Of a DNA stretch of 64,000 bases, positions 34,809 to 44,805 are shown piece after piece. Position 1 is the first letter of the stretch; each line of letters begins with the position of its first letter. The DNA is taken from positions 372,001-436,000 of the forward strand of contig NZ_AUMU01000002.1 of the NCBI RefSeq assembly GCF_000430845.1. Direction: 5' to 3'. Source of the stretch: Chryseobacterium gregarium DSM 19109 (GTDB taxonomy: Bacteria > Bacteroidota > Bacteroidia > Flavobacteriales > Weeksellaceae). The notes under the pieces were generated by a model that had not been told where the DNA came from, did no database searches, and saw only the letters and a list, made by a program, of their open reading frames with translations. A program made the translations under genes and the position numbers.

Positions 34809-35186
34809 GGGTTTATCATGTATATAAATTAAGATCAGCGAAAAGCCTTCCAAAATAAAGCTGATCATCGTCTTTTTAAAACTTTCTTCATGATATTGCT
34901 GTTATCCTGCAGCCATTATGCTCTTTAAACCCTCAGCTTGTTCTGTATACCCGGTGAGCTTATTATGGCATCATAATCTGAACTTCTGAAAATGTACTGT
35001 TTTCATCATCTGCCCAAATTTAAAAACTATATTTTTAAATGCTCCGGTTTTTAAAGGAAGATTACAATATCCGCCGATTCCCATTTTCAGATCTGACTAA
35101 ATTAATGAAACAGAATCATTTTTTAAGATATCTTAAAAAATAATTTCTTTTATGTCCTGATCTTTATATAAGAAAAAAAGGAAACA
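34809..35186. other. Intergenic region upstream of the P450-reductase gene
   Basis: About 380 bp between divergent genes. The only marked structure is the perfect palindrome at 35118-35141. I see no further ORF. Confidence 0.55.
35118..35141. promoter_or_regulatory. Perfect 24-bp palindrome, candidate operator for the P450 gene
   Basis: The half-site ATTTTTTAAGAT is followed by its exact reverse complement, centred on GATATC, with no spacer. It ends 45 bp before the P450 start codon. Position and perfect symmetry suggest binding by a dimeric regulator. TetR proteins control CYP102 genes in Bacillus; no TetR gene is in this window. Confidence 0.55.
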
Positions 35187-38100
35187 ATGATGGAGCAGAT
35201 ACCTCAACCCAAAGTATACCCTATTATAAAGAATGTTCTGGCTTTAGATGCGGATGCACCTGTACAAAGCTTAATGCGGCTGGCTGATACCTATGGCAGC
35301 ATTTTTAAATTCCAGGTTGGAGACCAGACGGCAGTCGTAATCTCGGATCAGGACCTGGTAGCCGAAGTCTGCGACGAATCACGGTTTGACAAGAAAGTGC
35401 ATAAACCCCTTGAGAAAATAAGAGACCTGGGAGGCGATGGACTGTTCACCGCTTATACCGGAGAAAGCAACTGGGGAAAAGCGCACCGGATTCTTGTTCC
35501 GGCATTCGGGCCGGGCGCGATTAAAACCATGTTCCCTCAAATGCTGGATATTGCGGAACAACTGCTGCTTAAATGGGAAAGGTTAGGACCGGAAGCATCA
35601 TTGGATATACCCGATAATATGACCAGGCTTACACTTGATACCATAGCACTCTGCGCATTCGATTTCCGTTTCAACAGTTTCTACAACGAAGAGATGCATC
35701 CTTTTGTAGGCGCTATGATACATGCATTGCAGGAAGCCAGCCATTACATCAGGCGCCTGCCCATCATAAACAGGCTGATGCTTATTACGAAGAGAAATTA
35801 TGAACAGGAAATCAGCCTGATGAATACCGTGGCAGCCGATATTATCGCCAACCGGAGGAAATTGCCTCCTGAGCAATGGCCTGACGACCTTCTGTCTTTG
35901 ATGCTGCGGGGCAAAGACCCTTTATCGGGAGAAGGCCTTGATGACCGGAACATTGTCTACCAGATGCTGACCTTCCTTATTGCAGGGCATGAAACCACCA
36001 GCGGCATGTTATCATTTGCGGTTTATTTGTTGTTGAAAAATCCGGAAAAGCTGAAAAAGGCGCAGGCAGAGGTAGATGAGGTCCTGGGAAATGATACGCC
36101 CCGTTTTGAGCATCTAAGCCAGCTGGCCTATGTGGATCAGGTACTTAAGGAGAGTCTTCGCCTGTGGCCGACCGCTCCTCTGTTTGGCCTTTATCCTTAC
36201 GAAGACACCGTGATCGGAGGCAAGTACGGGATTAAAAAGGACGAAGCGGTTCTGGTCCTTTTGCCTTCTCTGCATCGGAGCAGCAAATCTTGGGATGGCA
36301 ATGTAGAAGCCTTTGAGCCTGAAAGGTTTGATGCTGAAAAAACCAATAAGATGCTGCCCGGAAGTTATAAACCGTTTGGGAACGGCCAGCGTGCCTGTAT
36401 CGGCCGTCCGTTTGCAATGCAGGAGGCTACCCTTGTACTGGCAATGATCCTTCAGCGTTTTGACTTACATGAAACCGATCCCGGCTACCAGTTAAAAATA
36501 AAAGAGTCCCTCACCCTTAAACCGGATGGCTTCTTTGTTAAGGCGGTGAAACGTAGGGTCAAAGCGGTCAGCCCGGATGCCGTTCGTGCTGATTCCGGGC
36601 AAACGGCCGCAGAACCTGAAGCCATAGTAAACCCGCAGCCACATCATACTCCATTACTGGTTTTATTCGGGTCCAACAGCGGAACGTGCCAGGATTTTGC
36701 CTACCGGATCACAAAAGACGGGACCGCACAGGGATATGACACGAAAATGGCCGCTTTGGACAGCTTCGCAGGAAACCTGCCGGCCGCCGGAGCAGTGGTT
36801 ATGATAACCGCATCTTATGAAGGGCTGCCTCCGGATAATGCCGGAAAATTTGTCAGTTGGCTGAAATCTGCACAGGATGACAGTTTACAGGGCGTTCAGT
36901 ATGCTGTATTCGGGTGCGGGAATACCGATTGGAACAGGACGTATCAGGCAGTGCCTGCCTATATAGACCATCGATTAGATGAATTGGGGGCGAAGCGGCT
37001 AAGGCCCCGTGGCGAAGCGGATGCAAAGCATGATCTGTTTGGGGACTTTGAAAGATGGTATGACTCGCTTTGGCGGGATCTTGCCATCCGTTTTTCTTTA
37101 CAGGTGAATACAATAAAAGAGGCGGGCAGCTACTCGGTAGCGGTAGTAAATGATCTAAGGGCAAGCATTTTAAATGAACCGGACATGAAACGCGGCACTG
37201 TGGTTGTTAATGAAGAACTGGTTGAAAGGTCCGGGCCGGATACCCCTTCAAAAAGGCATTTGGAAATAGCATTACCGGACGGCATGACTTATACTGCCGG
37301 TGATTACCTGTCTGTATTGCCGTTAAATCCACCCGATAAGGTGGCTGCCTTATTAAAAAGGTTCCATTTGGATTTTGATAGCCAGGTTATTGTCAATACG
37401 GATAATGCAAATACACCACTCCCTAAAGGCTATCCCGTTAAAGCAGGTGACCTGATCAGTCAGTACGTTGAGTTAAATCAGGTAGCTACCCAAAAACAGA
37501 TTGATAAGCTGACTGAATATACCCTGTGCCCGCCGGAGAGAATAAGATTGGCCCGATATGCCGGTGATGAGTCGTATCGCAGTGAGGTTTTAAACAAAAG
37601 GCTGAGCCTTACAGACCTATTGCAGCTGAATCCCGCCTGTGAACTTCCGTTTGAAACGTTTTTAGAAATGCTGCCCGCCATGAAAGCCCGCCGGTATTCT
37701 ATTTCTTCATCTCCTTTATGGAACGGAAAGCACTGCACTTTAACGGTAGCAGTAACAGACGCACCGGCTTTTTCCGGTTTAGGAAGGTTTAAAGGGACGG
37801 CATCCGGTTATCTGGCCGACCTGCCTGCCGGGTCGGGAATTACCGTACAGGTAAAACCGTCGCCTGAAGCCTTTCATCTTCCTGAGGATATTTCCCGTCC
37901 TGTTATGATGATTGCCGCAGGCAGCGGGATCGCTCCTTTCAGAGGTTTTATCCAGGAGCGTGCCATCCAGAAAGCAAACGGGCAGCCGGCCGGGGAAATG
38001 ATGCTCTTTTTCGGATGCCGTGCAGAAAATACAGACTTCCTGTATCAAGATCAGCTGCGAACCTGGGAAAAAGAAAATGCAGTCCGGGTTTTCCCCGCTT

Positions 38101-38357
38101 TTTCGGCAGCACCCCAGGATGGTATCACCTATGTACAGCACACGGTTTGGAAACACAGGGAAGAAGTAAAGCGGTTATTCCTGAACGGGGCCACTGTTTA
38201 TCTCTGTGGCGATGGCAGGTACATGGCCCCGGCAGTCCGGGAGACCCTGATCAGAATTTATCAGGAGATCATCGATTCAGATTTTGAAACTTCATTAAAA
38301 CACTGGGAAGAGCATGTTGAACAAAACAACCGTTTTGTAACTGATATTTTTGAGTAA
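35187..38357 (+). CDS. Bifunctional cytochrome P450/NADPH-P450 reductase (CYP102, P450 BM3-type)
   Basis: A 1056-residue self-sufficient fatty-acid hydroxylase. The heme domain (about 1-460) has the oxygen-activating I-helix AGHETT (266-271), the ExxR helix KESLRLWPTAP and the heme loop PFGNGQRACIGRPF with Cys404 as thiolate ligand. A linker leads to the flavodoxin-like FMN domain (about 485-630; LFGSNSGTCQDFAYRI). The FAD/NADPH domain (about 660-1056) has RRYSISSS, AAGSGIAPFRGF and the CGDGRYMAP end. It matches P450 BM3 in domain order and length (1049 aa). Likely substrates are medium to long-chain fatty acids. The start could be at either of two adjacent ATGs. Confidence 0.95.
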   Translation: MMEQIPQPKVYPIIKNVLALDADAPVQSLMRLADTYGSIFKFQVGDQTAVVISDQDLVAEVCDESRFDKKVHKPLEKIRDLGGDGLFTAYTGESNWGKAHRILVPAFGPGAIKTMFPQMLDIAEQLLLKWERLGPEASLDIPDNMTRLTLDTIALCAFDFRFNSFYNEEMHPFVGAMIHALQEASHYIRRLPIINRLMLITKRNYEQEISLMNTVAADIIANRRKLPPEQWPDDLLSLMLRGKDPLSGEGLDDRNIVYQMLTFLIAGHETTSGMLSFAVYLLLKNPEKLKKAQAEVDEVLGNDTPRFEHLSQLAYVDQVLKESLRLWPTAPLFGLYPYEDTVIGGKYGIKKDEAVLVLLPSLHRSSKSWDGNVEAFEPERFDAEKTNKMLPGSYKPFGNGQRACIGRPFAMQEATLVLAMILQRFDLHETDPGYQLKIKESLTLKPDGFFVKAVKRRVKAVSPDAVRADSGQTAAEPEAIVNPQPHHTPLLVLFGSNSGTCQDFAYRITKDGTAQGYDTKMAALDSFAGNLPAAGAVVMITASYEGLPPDNAGKFVSWLKSAQDDSLQGVQYAVFGCGNTDWNRTYQAVPAYIDHRLDELGAKRLRPRGEADAKHDLFGDFERWYDSLWRDLAIRFSLQVNTIKEAGSYSVAVVNDLRASILNEPDMKRGTVVVNEELVERSGPDTPSKRHLEIALPDGMTYTAGDYLSVLPLNPPDKVAALLKRFHLDFDSQVIVNTDNANTPLPKGYPVKAGDLISQYVELNQVATQKQIDKLTEYTLCPPERIRLARYAGDESYRSEVLNKRLSLTDLLQLNPACELPFETFLEMLPAMKARRYSISSSPLWNGKHCTLTVAVTDAPAFSGLGRFKGTASGYLADLPAGSGITVQVKPSPEAFHLPEDISRPVMMIAAGSGIAPFRGFIQERAIQKANGQPAGEMMLFFGCRAENTDFLYQDQLRTWEKENAVRVFPAFSAAPQDGITYVQHTVWKHREEVKRLFLNGATVYLCGDGRYMAPAVRETLIRIYQEIIDSDFETSLKHWEEHVEQNNRFVTDIFE

Positions 38358-38572
38358 GCATGAATGCCCGGTTCCCACATTGATTTGTTTAGCCTGTTTG
38401 TCTGCCCTTATACAGAATTAATGTGATGTTTCAATTATTAAGAATTATTATCTTAGCGAAGAGGTCCCTGTTCTGGCAAAGGGTGAGATGAACCTACGGT
38501 ATGAGACATGCAGAGTTCCTGTCTTTCAATCATCAGGACCTTCCAATGTTAAATAAAAAATTATAAAAACAG

Positions 38573-39139
38573 ATGAAACTGGTTGACTATCTTAAAGAAA
38601 CTGTTGGGCTCCCGGGTGATTTGATCACCTTGCTCGATCACCTTTTCGAAACAGAAGATCTGCCGAAAGGCCATGAACTGCTTTTGGAAGGAAGCAACTC
38701 AAAGAAGTTTTTCTATCTTGAAAGCGGCCTGATCCGGTTATATTATCTGAAAGACGGTAAAGATATCACCCATCATTTTCTTCAGGAGTGCTCCATCTAT
38801 ACCCCTATTGAAAATGTTTTTCTGAACCAGTATTATCCTTATAACCTTGTACTGGTCGAAAACAGTGTGATCAGGACGGTGGATTTTTCCCTGATCGAAC
38901 AATATGTGGATACCGAGCCCAAACTTCAGCGCTTGTCGCGTTTCCTGGCCGTATCAGCGATCAAGCAGCTTTCAGACCAGCTTCATTCGATAAAATTTCA
39001 AACGGCGCAGGAAAGGTATAAGATTCTGCTTCAAAACTATCCCGGCATCCTCCTGCGGGTCCCCCTGGGCCATATTGCCTCCTACCTTGGGATTACCCAG
39101 CAGACCCTGAGCGTGATCCGGGCAGAAAGCGGAAAATAG
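38573..39139 (+). CDS. Crp/Fnr family transcriptional regulator
   Basis: A 188-residue regulator of the Bacteroidota Crp/Fnr type. It has a cNMP-binding-like beta roll (KGHELLLEGSNSKKFFYLES, LIRLYYLKDGKDITHHFLQE), a dimer helix, and the C-terminal helix-turn-helix IASYLGITQQTLSVIRAE. The HTH replaces the usual S/R-R-L pattern with QQTLSVIR, frequent in this phylum. It lies 215 bp after the P450 gene in the same direction and may respond to redox or membrane state. No TTGA-N6-TCAA box is seen in its own upstream region. Confidence 0.87.
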   Translation: MKLVDYLKETVGLPGDLITLLDHLFETEDLPKGHELLLEGSNSKKFFYLESGLIRLYYLKDGKDITHHFLQECSIYTPIENVFLNQYYPYNLVLVENSVIRTVDFSLIEQYVDTEPKLQRLSRFLAVSAIKQLSDQLHSIKFQTAQERYKILLQNYPGILLRVPLGHIASYLGITQQTLSVIRAESGK

Positions 39140-39345
39140 GTAAGTATTGAGAAGGCATGACGTCTTTTATATTTTGACGCTTTGCTTTTTTTTGGAGAAG
39201 ATACAGTAGGATACCTTGGAGTAAACATTCTGTATGGCCGTTGATCAGTTATGAATCTGTAAAATTAAAAAGATTCAAGAGCTTTCAAATGCTGATTGGT
39301 AAGGGGAAGTCCGCTTTAAACCGACTGACAGGGGAGGTCCAAATC

Positions 39346-40485
39346 TCAGGCCACTTCTCTATTTCGGTTTTTAATCAGGTTTTTATAATATTCTGAAGGC
39401 GTCTTTCCGCTAATTTCTTTAAAATACCGGTTAAAAGATGACTTTGATTTAAAACCCGCATCGTAAGCAAGGGACAGGAAGTTGATCGTCTCATTTTTTT
39501 CTATCGCTTCCTCAATGCTGCTTTTAAAATAACCGATTCTGTATTCATTGATATATTGGTAGAATGATTTCTTTTGATAACCGTTGAGCATTTCACTGAT
39601 CTGATACTTGTTGATCCTGGTCTTGAGAGCCAGTTGATCCAAGGTCAGTTCGCAATCCCGGAAAAGTTTTTGCATCCGTACCGGTTCATCCAGTTTTTGC
39701 CACAGCTCTCTGAATTTTAATTCATAGTCTATGGTGTGGGCAGGTGTTTCTTCATTTAAATCCGTTATTTCTGTTTCGGTCTGATTTTGTAAAACAGCGG
39801 CTGCAGGATTTCCGTTTTGCACCCTAAAGCTTTTTCTGATGATTAAAAGACAGATGACCAGTAAGGTGAAATAAGTGAAGCTCCTGATCACGATATTGAT
39901 CATGCCTGTATTTTGCGGAAAACCCAGCTCCAGTATTTTGGAAACGGGAATAAAGGATTCTATAAAAAGAATACAGCACGAAATCTTCATAATAATGCCG
40001 TACTCAACAGGATGAAGCAATGTCCCTTTGTTTTTACCGGCAATCAAAATGCTCTTTACAGGATAGTAAAGATTAATGACGAATATTAAGCTCAGGCTAA
40101 GATTATTATATAAATCCAACAATTTTTTATCAACCCTGTTCAGAATCAAAAAGACACCGGAAATGGTAAAGTAGGCAACCATTAAAACAAAAAACGGGAG
40201 AAAAACATACCATTTTTCTGTGACCGGAAAGCCTTTTTTTGTTTTTCCTAATGCGTATAAATAGATGATCGGACCATAACACACGGAGATAAACGTATTC
40301 ATTTGCTGCCTGATACTCCGGTCAGGTACATAATTGAAAATAATAAACTTGATGATCAGGTGCACGGCAATGGCAGAAAGCAGGAAAATAAACAGATAAT
40401 TGGAGGATGTTTTTCTGTCCCTGGCCAGCAAAAGCCAAAGTGCAACAAGTGCCTGAAATGCTCCTATGATAATAATATACTGCAT
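39346..40485 (-). CDS. Membrane-bound AraC family transcriptional regulator
   Basis: A 379-residue protein. About seven transmembrane helices fill the N-terminal 230 residues (IIIIGAFQALVALWLLLARD ... FTYFTLLVICLLIIRKSF). A charged linker leads to a C-terminal AraC double helix-turn-helix (LTLDQLALKTRINKYQISEM, then FLSLAYDAGFKSKSSFNRYF and KEISGKTPSEYYKNL). This 7TM-AraC layout is common in Bacteroidota, where the membrane part probably senses a signal. It is divergent from the TonB receptor gene and may control it. Confidence 0.9.
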   Translation of the reverse strand: MQYIIIIGAFQALVALWLLLARDRKTSSNYLFIFLLSAIAVHLIIKFIIFNYVPDRSIRQQMNTFISVCYGPIIYLYALGKTKKGFPVTEKWYVFLPFFVLMVAYFTISGVFLILNRVDKKLLDLYNNLSLSLIFVINLYYPVKSILIAGKNKGTLLHPVEYGIIMKISCCILFIESFIPVSKILELGFPQNTGMINIVIRSFTYFTLLVICLLIIRKSFRVQNGNPAAAVLQNQTETEITDLNEETPAHTIDYELKFRELWQKLDEPVRMQKLFRDCELTLDQLALKTRINKYQISEMLNGYQKKSFYQYINEYRIGYFKSSIEEAIEKNETINFLSLAYDAGFKSKSSFNRYFKEISGKTPSEYYKNLIKNRNREVA

Positions 40486-40741
40486 CCTTTATTTTGTACA
40501 AATCAATGACAATTACATCACTTTATCGCTTTTGAATTATTATCTATTTATTAAAAATTCCATAGCGGATTAATATTGGGTTCATGAATAAATAACAAAC
40601 CGTTAAAGAGAGGTAATGTTTTGTTAATCAATGGTATAAACGTGCTTTTCCAACGAGTGGCACGCGGGGCCCGCTGGTTTTTTCTGTGGGACGAAAAGAA
40701 GATGAAATCTTTACACTTTTGCCCTGAAATAAATTTAAGTC

Positions 40742-43636
40742 ATGATGAACAGTCCAAATTTCACCCATTGCCCGAAACAGAAAAAGAAGGTCATGCAGAT
40801 ATCCGCTTTTTTCTTTCTGGCTTCTTTAGGAACCCTCCAGGCCCAGACTATCAGAGGAACTGTTGTCGGGAAAACAAACGGTTCACTTCCCGGGGCAAAC
40901 ATTTCCATTGTAGATGCTGATGTAAAATCAGCTTCCTCGATAGACGGAGATTTCAATATACTTTCCCCAAAACTTGGAGAAGTTCGCCTTAAAGTAGAAT
41001 ACATCGGGTACGAGACTAAAATTTTCCCCATTACCATAAAAGAAGGAACCAACGACATTGGGTACATTGCCATTGAGCCGGAGACTAAGGTAAAGAACGA
41101 AAAAGTTAACGACATTCAGGAAGTTACGATAAAGAGGTCAAATGCTTTGACCCAGGCCAAAGCCTACGAAATCAAAAAGAACAACAACGCCATTATGGAC
41201 GTAATTGCCGCTGATGCCATCGGAAAGCTGCCGGACCGGAACGCAGCCGAAGCGGTCCAGCGAGTGCAGGGGGTTGCGGTAGCAAGATATCACGGAGAAG
41301 CCGATCAGGCAACCGTGAGAGGGACGCCTTTTGCCTGGACTTCTGCCTTGTTAAACGGGAACAGGCTTCCCAGCGCAAATGTTTTAGGAAACAGGTCTTT
41401 TGTATTGGATGTAGTGCCTTCGGAATTAATTCAGTATGTGCAGGTGGCCAAAGCCATTACCCCGGATATGGATGCGGATGCCATTGGCGGGAGCATCAAT
41501 TTTATTACCAGGACCGCTCCTGCCAGGAAAACCCTGAGTGTAAGCGGTGCCGGAGGGTACAATACGTTCTCGCAGAATGCCACTTATAATGGCTCCATTG
41601 TATATGGAGACCGTTTTTTCAAAAATAAGCTGGGGGTGCTTCTGTCGGGTGCCATCTGGGACAGGCAGTGGGGCGCAGATTCGTTTGATGCCACCTATAA
41701 CACAGGCCTGGTAAATGCAGCCCAGAGAAAATCCATCAACACGGTGATGATGAAAAGATATATGGGGACAAGAAGAACCATTGGCCTAAACGGCGGTTTG
41801 GAATATAAATTCAATGCTGACCATAAAGTCTATTTCCGCGGCATGTTCAATAAGTTTGATGATATACGGCCTGTTTACGAATCTTACGTAGATTATACAA
41901 ACAGCAGGTACCAGTACAACTTCAGGTATTCCCATTATCAGACCGAATTATACGGAATGGAACTGGGCGGGGAGCACAGCATTACTTCCAGGCTCAATCT
42001 CGATTGGGCAGTCAGCGATTATACCGCAAAATATTTCCTGGATACTCCGCCCACAAACAGTGTAAAGGGCCTTCCTATCGCGACCTTCCGGCAAAAAATA
42101 TCGGGTGGGTTCAATAATCTTTCCAGTGACGGCAAAAGGTATTGGGGATTTGACTCGCCGAACGGAGTAGGTGGGGAATACGAAGATTACGGCTCTGATA
42201 TAAAAGATCCCAATGAGGTAATGAGCCCGGATAAATTGTTGCTTTCCCAACTGGTCATTGCAAAACTGGACAATAATGAAAGAGACCGAATTGCAAGACT
42301 CAATTTGAAATATGACATCAATTCAAATATTTCATTTAAAATCGGAGCCAAATACCGGAATAAAGAACGGGAAAGCACCTATGGGTACAATGCCGTTTAC
42401 GCCCCGACCACGGCTAATTTGTTGAGCCTTTCCCAGCTATCCACAACAAATCCTCCGAAAGGAACCGATTTTCTGGGCGGACTGAACGGTAATTACAATT
42501 CGTACGTTATGAATCCCCCTGCAAAAGATCAGCTGTTCCAGCTATTTTCGCCGGAATTTTTGCAGCAGAACAATTTCAGGGATTTCTCTAATGCGGCATC
42601 CAATGCCACCAGTGTTTATACCGGAGAGGAATCTGTTTTTGCGGCCTATGCAATGGCAGAGATTAAAGCTACTGAAAAACTTAAAATTATCGGAGGGTTC
42701 AGAAACGAATCGACGAGATTAACCCTGAATGGGACAAAATCTACCGTATCAGGAACCCCTGCAGTCACTTCTCTGAGTCCGTCTGTCGTGGAAAGCCATT
42801 ACAATGCATTTTTACCCATGCTGCATCTGCGGTATAACGTCACGCCGCAGGCTAACATAAGATTTGCCTACACAAAATCATTTATCCGGCCTAATTTCGG
42901 GGATCTTTCTCCCGGATCAAGCATCGACAACACGGCCAGCCCGAACCGGATCACCCGCGGAAATCCGGATTTAAAACCCACGTTCAGCCAGAATTTTGAT
43001 CTGATGGGGGAATATTACTTCAGCAACATCGGGATTGTTTCCGGAGGCGCGTTTTATAAGAAGATTTCGGACATTGTATTTTCTGATACGTCGATGCTCA
43101 ATGTAGGCGGAACCGATTATATGGTCACCCAGTCCAAAAACCTTCAGGATTCCGACTTGTATGGGTTTGAAGCCGGAATCAACAAGCGTTTTGACTTTTT
43201 GCCGGGATTCTGTAACGGTTTCGGGGTAGAGCTCAATTATACCTTTATCGATTCCAAGGTGGATGTCCCGAGAACTTCTGGTGATATTATCGATAAATCA
43301 TCACTTCAAAATCAGGCCAAGAACTTATTCAATGCCATTTTATATTATGAAAATAGCAAACTGATGGTCCGTCTGGCGGGTAATTTCAGAGGAAAATCCG
43401 TCGAATCGTTTAATCAGGCATTAGGTCCGGATTATTACATCTGGTCAGACAAAAACTTCACCATCGACTTCTCTGCCAGCTATGACATCAGCAAAAAGGT
43501 TAAATTATTTATCGAGCTGAATAATTTAAGCAACGAAAGTTTAAGACAGTATATGGGAGACAACAAGAAAAGGATCACGTCTCAGGAATGGTACGGAAGC
43601 AGGGGGCAGATGGGGGTCCGCTGGCAAATATTTTAA
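40742..43636 (+). CDS. TonB-dependent outer-membrane receptor
   Basis: A 964-residue outer-membrane transporter. A signal peptide (MQISAFFFLASLGTLQAQ, preceded by a basic stretch) leads to a carboxypeptidase-D-like beta domain (about 36-120; TIRGTVVGKTNGSLPGANIS). The plug follows with VIAADAIGKLPDRNAAEAVQ, then RVQGVAVARYHGEAD and IKAITPDMDADAIGGSINF-like text. A 22-strand barrel ends in GVRWQIF with the terminal aromatic. The type resembles the receptors first described for oligosaccharide or ferric-complex uptake. It is followed after 21 bp by an exported tyrosine phosphatase. The ATG at 40742 is used; an inner ATG at 40793 is possible. Confidence 0.93.
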   Translation: MMNSPNFTHCPKQKKKVMQISAFFFLASLGTLQAQTIRGTVVGKTNGSLPGANISIVDADVKSASSIDGDFNILSPKLGEVRLKVEYIGYETKIFPITIKEGTNDIGYIAIEPETKVKNEKVNDIQEVTIKRSNALTQAKAYEIKKNNNAIMDVIAADAIGKLPDRNAAEAVQRVQGVAVARYHGEADQATVRGTPFAWTSALLNGNRLPSANVLGNRSFVLDVVPSELIQYVQVAKAITPDMDADAIGGSINFITRTAPARKTLSVSGAGGYNTFSQNATYNGSIVYGDRFFKNKLGVLLSGAIWDRQWGADSFDATYNTGLVNAAQRKSINTVMMKRYMGTRRTIGLNGGLEYKFNADHKVYFRGMFNKFDDIRPVYESYVDYTNSRYQYNFRYSHYQTELYGMELGGEHSITSRLNLDWAVSDYTAKYFLDTPPTNSVKGLPIATFRQKISGGFNNLSSDGKRYWGFDSPNGVGGEYEDYGSDIKDPNEVMSPDKLLLSQLVIAKLDNNERDRIARLNLKYDINSNISFKIGAKYRNKERESTYGYNAVYAPTTANLLSLSQLSTTNPPKGTDFLGGLNGNYNSYVMNPPAKDQLFQLFSPEFLQQNNFRDFSNAASNATSVYTGEESVFAAYAMAEIKATEKLKIIGGFRNESTRLTLNGTKSTVSGTPAVTSLSPSVVESHYNAFLPMLHLRYNVTPQANIRFAYTKSFIRPNFGDLSPGSSIDNTASPNRITRGNPDLKPTFSQNFDLMGEYYFSNIGIVSGGAFYKKISDIVFSDTSMLNVGGTDYMVTQSKNLQDSDLYGFEAGINKRFDFLPGFCNGFGVELNYTFIDSKVDVPRTSGDIIDKSSLQNQAKNLFNAILYYENSKLMVRLAGNFRGKSVESFNQALGPDYYIWSDKNFTIDFSASYDISKKVKLFIELNNLSNESLRQYMGDNKKRITSQEWYGSRGQMGVRWQIF

Positions 43637-43657
43637 TTAAAATTTGATTATTTATAG

Positions 43658-44485
43658 ATGAAAAAAGTAATATCAGCAGTTGCATTGTTTGCGTTGGGAC
43701 CAACCATAATCAATGCCCAGATCAGTGACAGCCTCCGACGTGTTGTAAAAATGGATGGCGCATATAATTTCCGGGATGCCGGCGGTTACAAAACAGCAGA
43801 CGGAAAGGAAGTCGTCTTAGGAAAAGTATACAGAAGCGATGCGATCAACAAATTATCGGATAAGGACCTGGTCACTTTCAAAAATAAAAAGATAAAAACA
43901 GTGGTCGATTTCAGAGGGACCGAAGAAGCCAGAAAAGCAATGGACAGGCTTCCTGAAAATACAGGCTACCTGTTGTGTCCTGCCGGAAGCGAAAACCTTC
44001 CGAACGTCCAGGATATGGCAAAGCTGCTAAAAGAGAAAAACTTCCTGACCGGTATGTACGGAGAAGGAGGGCTGCCGTATTTCGGGGACCGGTACAGGGC
44101 ATTATTTGTACAGCTGCTGACTCTGAAGCCGGATGAGGCATTGCTGTACCATTGTACAGGCGGACGGGACAGGACGGGAATGGCCTCTGCCTTATTTCTT
44201 AAGATATTAGGCGTTCCGCAGGAGGTCATTGAAAATGATTATACAGCCTCTAATTTTTACCTGGCGAAAAACCCGGCCATGCAGCAGATGTATTCCGGGC
44301 TTTCAAAGATGGCCGGTTTGAGCGAAAACCAGGTTAAGGCCGAAATGGAACTGAGACCGGAACTCATCAGGACTTTTTTTGCAGCCATCACCGGAAAATA
44401 CGGAAGTATCGAAAACTTTTTCCAGATAGAAATGGGAATAGGGCCAAAAGAAATAATGCTTTTAAAACAAAAATATACACAATAG
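43658..44485 (+). CDS. Exported tyrosine-protein phosphatase (IphP/MptpB-like)
   Basis: A 275-residue protein with a signal peptide (MKKVISAVALFALGPTIINAQ). It contains the PTP loop HCTGGRDRTGMA, with catalytic Cys166 and phosphate-binding Arg172. An N-terminal YNFRDAGGYKTADG motif and VVDFRGTEEARKA belong to the atypical tyrosine phosphatase family (Y_phosphatase3, IphP). It is probably periplasmic or secreted. The spacing of 21 bp to the TonB receptor implies an operon, so it may free phosphate from an imported or surface-bound phospho-compound. The substrate is unknown. Confidence 0.92.
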   Translation: MKKVISAVALFALGPTIINAQISDSLRRVVKMDGAYNFRDAGGYKTADGKEVVLGKVYRSDAINKLSDKDLVTFKNKKIKTVVDFRGTEEARKAMDRLPENTGYLLCPAGSENLPNVQDMAKLLKEKNFLTGMYGEGGLPYFGDRYRALFVQLLTLKPDEALLYHCTGGRDRTGMASALFLKILGVPQEVIENDYTASNFYLAKNPAMQQMYSGLSKMAGLSENQVKAEMELRPELIRTFFAAITGKYGSIENFFQIEMGIGPKEIMLLKQKYTQ

Positions 44486-44514
44486 CATTCCTTTTTTCAA
44501 GATATATTTTTAAC

Positions 44515-44545
44515 AAACCGCTTCAGCCTGAAGTGGTTTTTTTTT
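44515..44545 (+). terminator. Terminator after the receptor-phosphatase operon
   Basis: AAACCGCTTCA (44515-44525) pairs with TGAAGTGGTTT (44529-44539) with one G-T pair around a GCC loop, followed by T residues. Confidence 0.8.
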
Positions 44546-44805
44546 AAATGATGCTGTTGTAAGAATTTAAAAACCAGTCGGAATCATTTTTTAATCCGAT
44601 TGAGTAATAATTTGAACCTAACTTTCACTTTAAGCTATCTATGGTTTGTTTTATCTATAAACCGAAAAAAGTTACAAAAGGATATATGGAGTAGAGGTGT
44701 TTAGCTATCTATACATGCCCTATCCAGCCATTACTAATAAATGGCTGGATAAGGCTATATGTATTTATTATAGGCTTTGGGCAAATAATCCTTTACAGAA
44801 TATGA
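44546..44805. other. Convergent intergenic region with a perfect 12-bp hairpin
   Basis: About 260 bp between convergent genes. TATCCAGCCATT (44721-44732) pairs perfectly with AATGGCTGGATA (44740-44751) around ACTAATA. No T tract follows on either strand, so it is a weak candidate terminator for the DUF4377 gene, or another structure. No ORF is seen. Confidence 0.5.
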
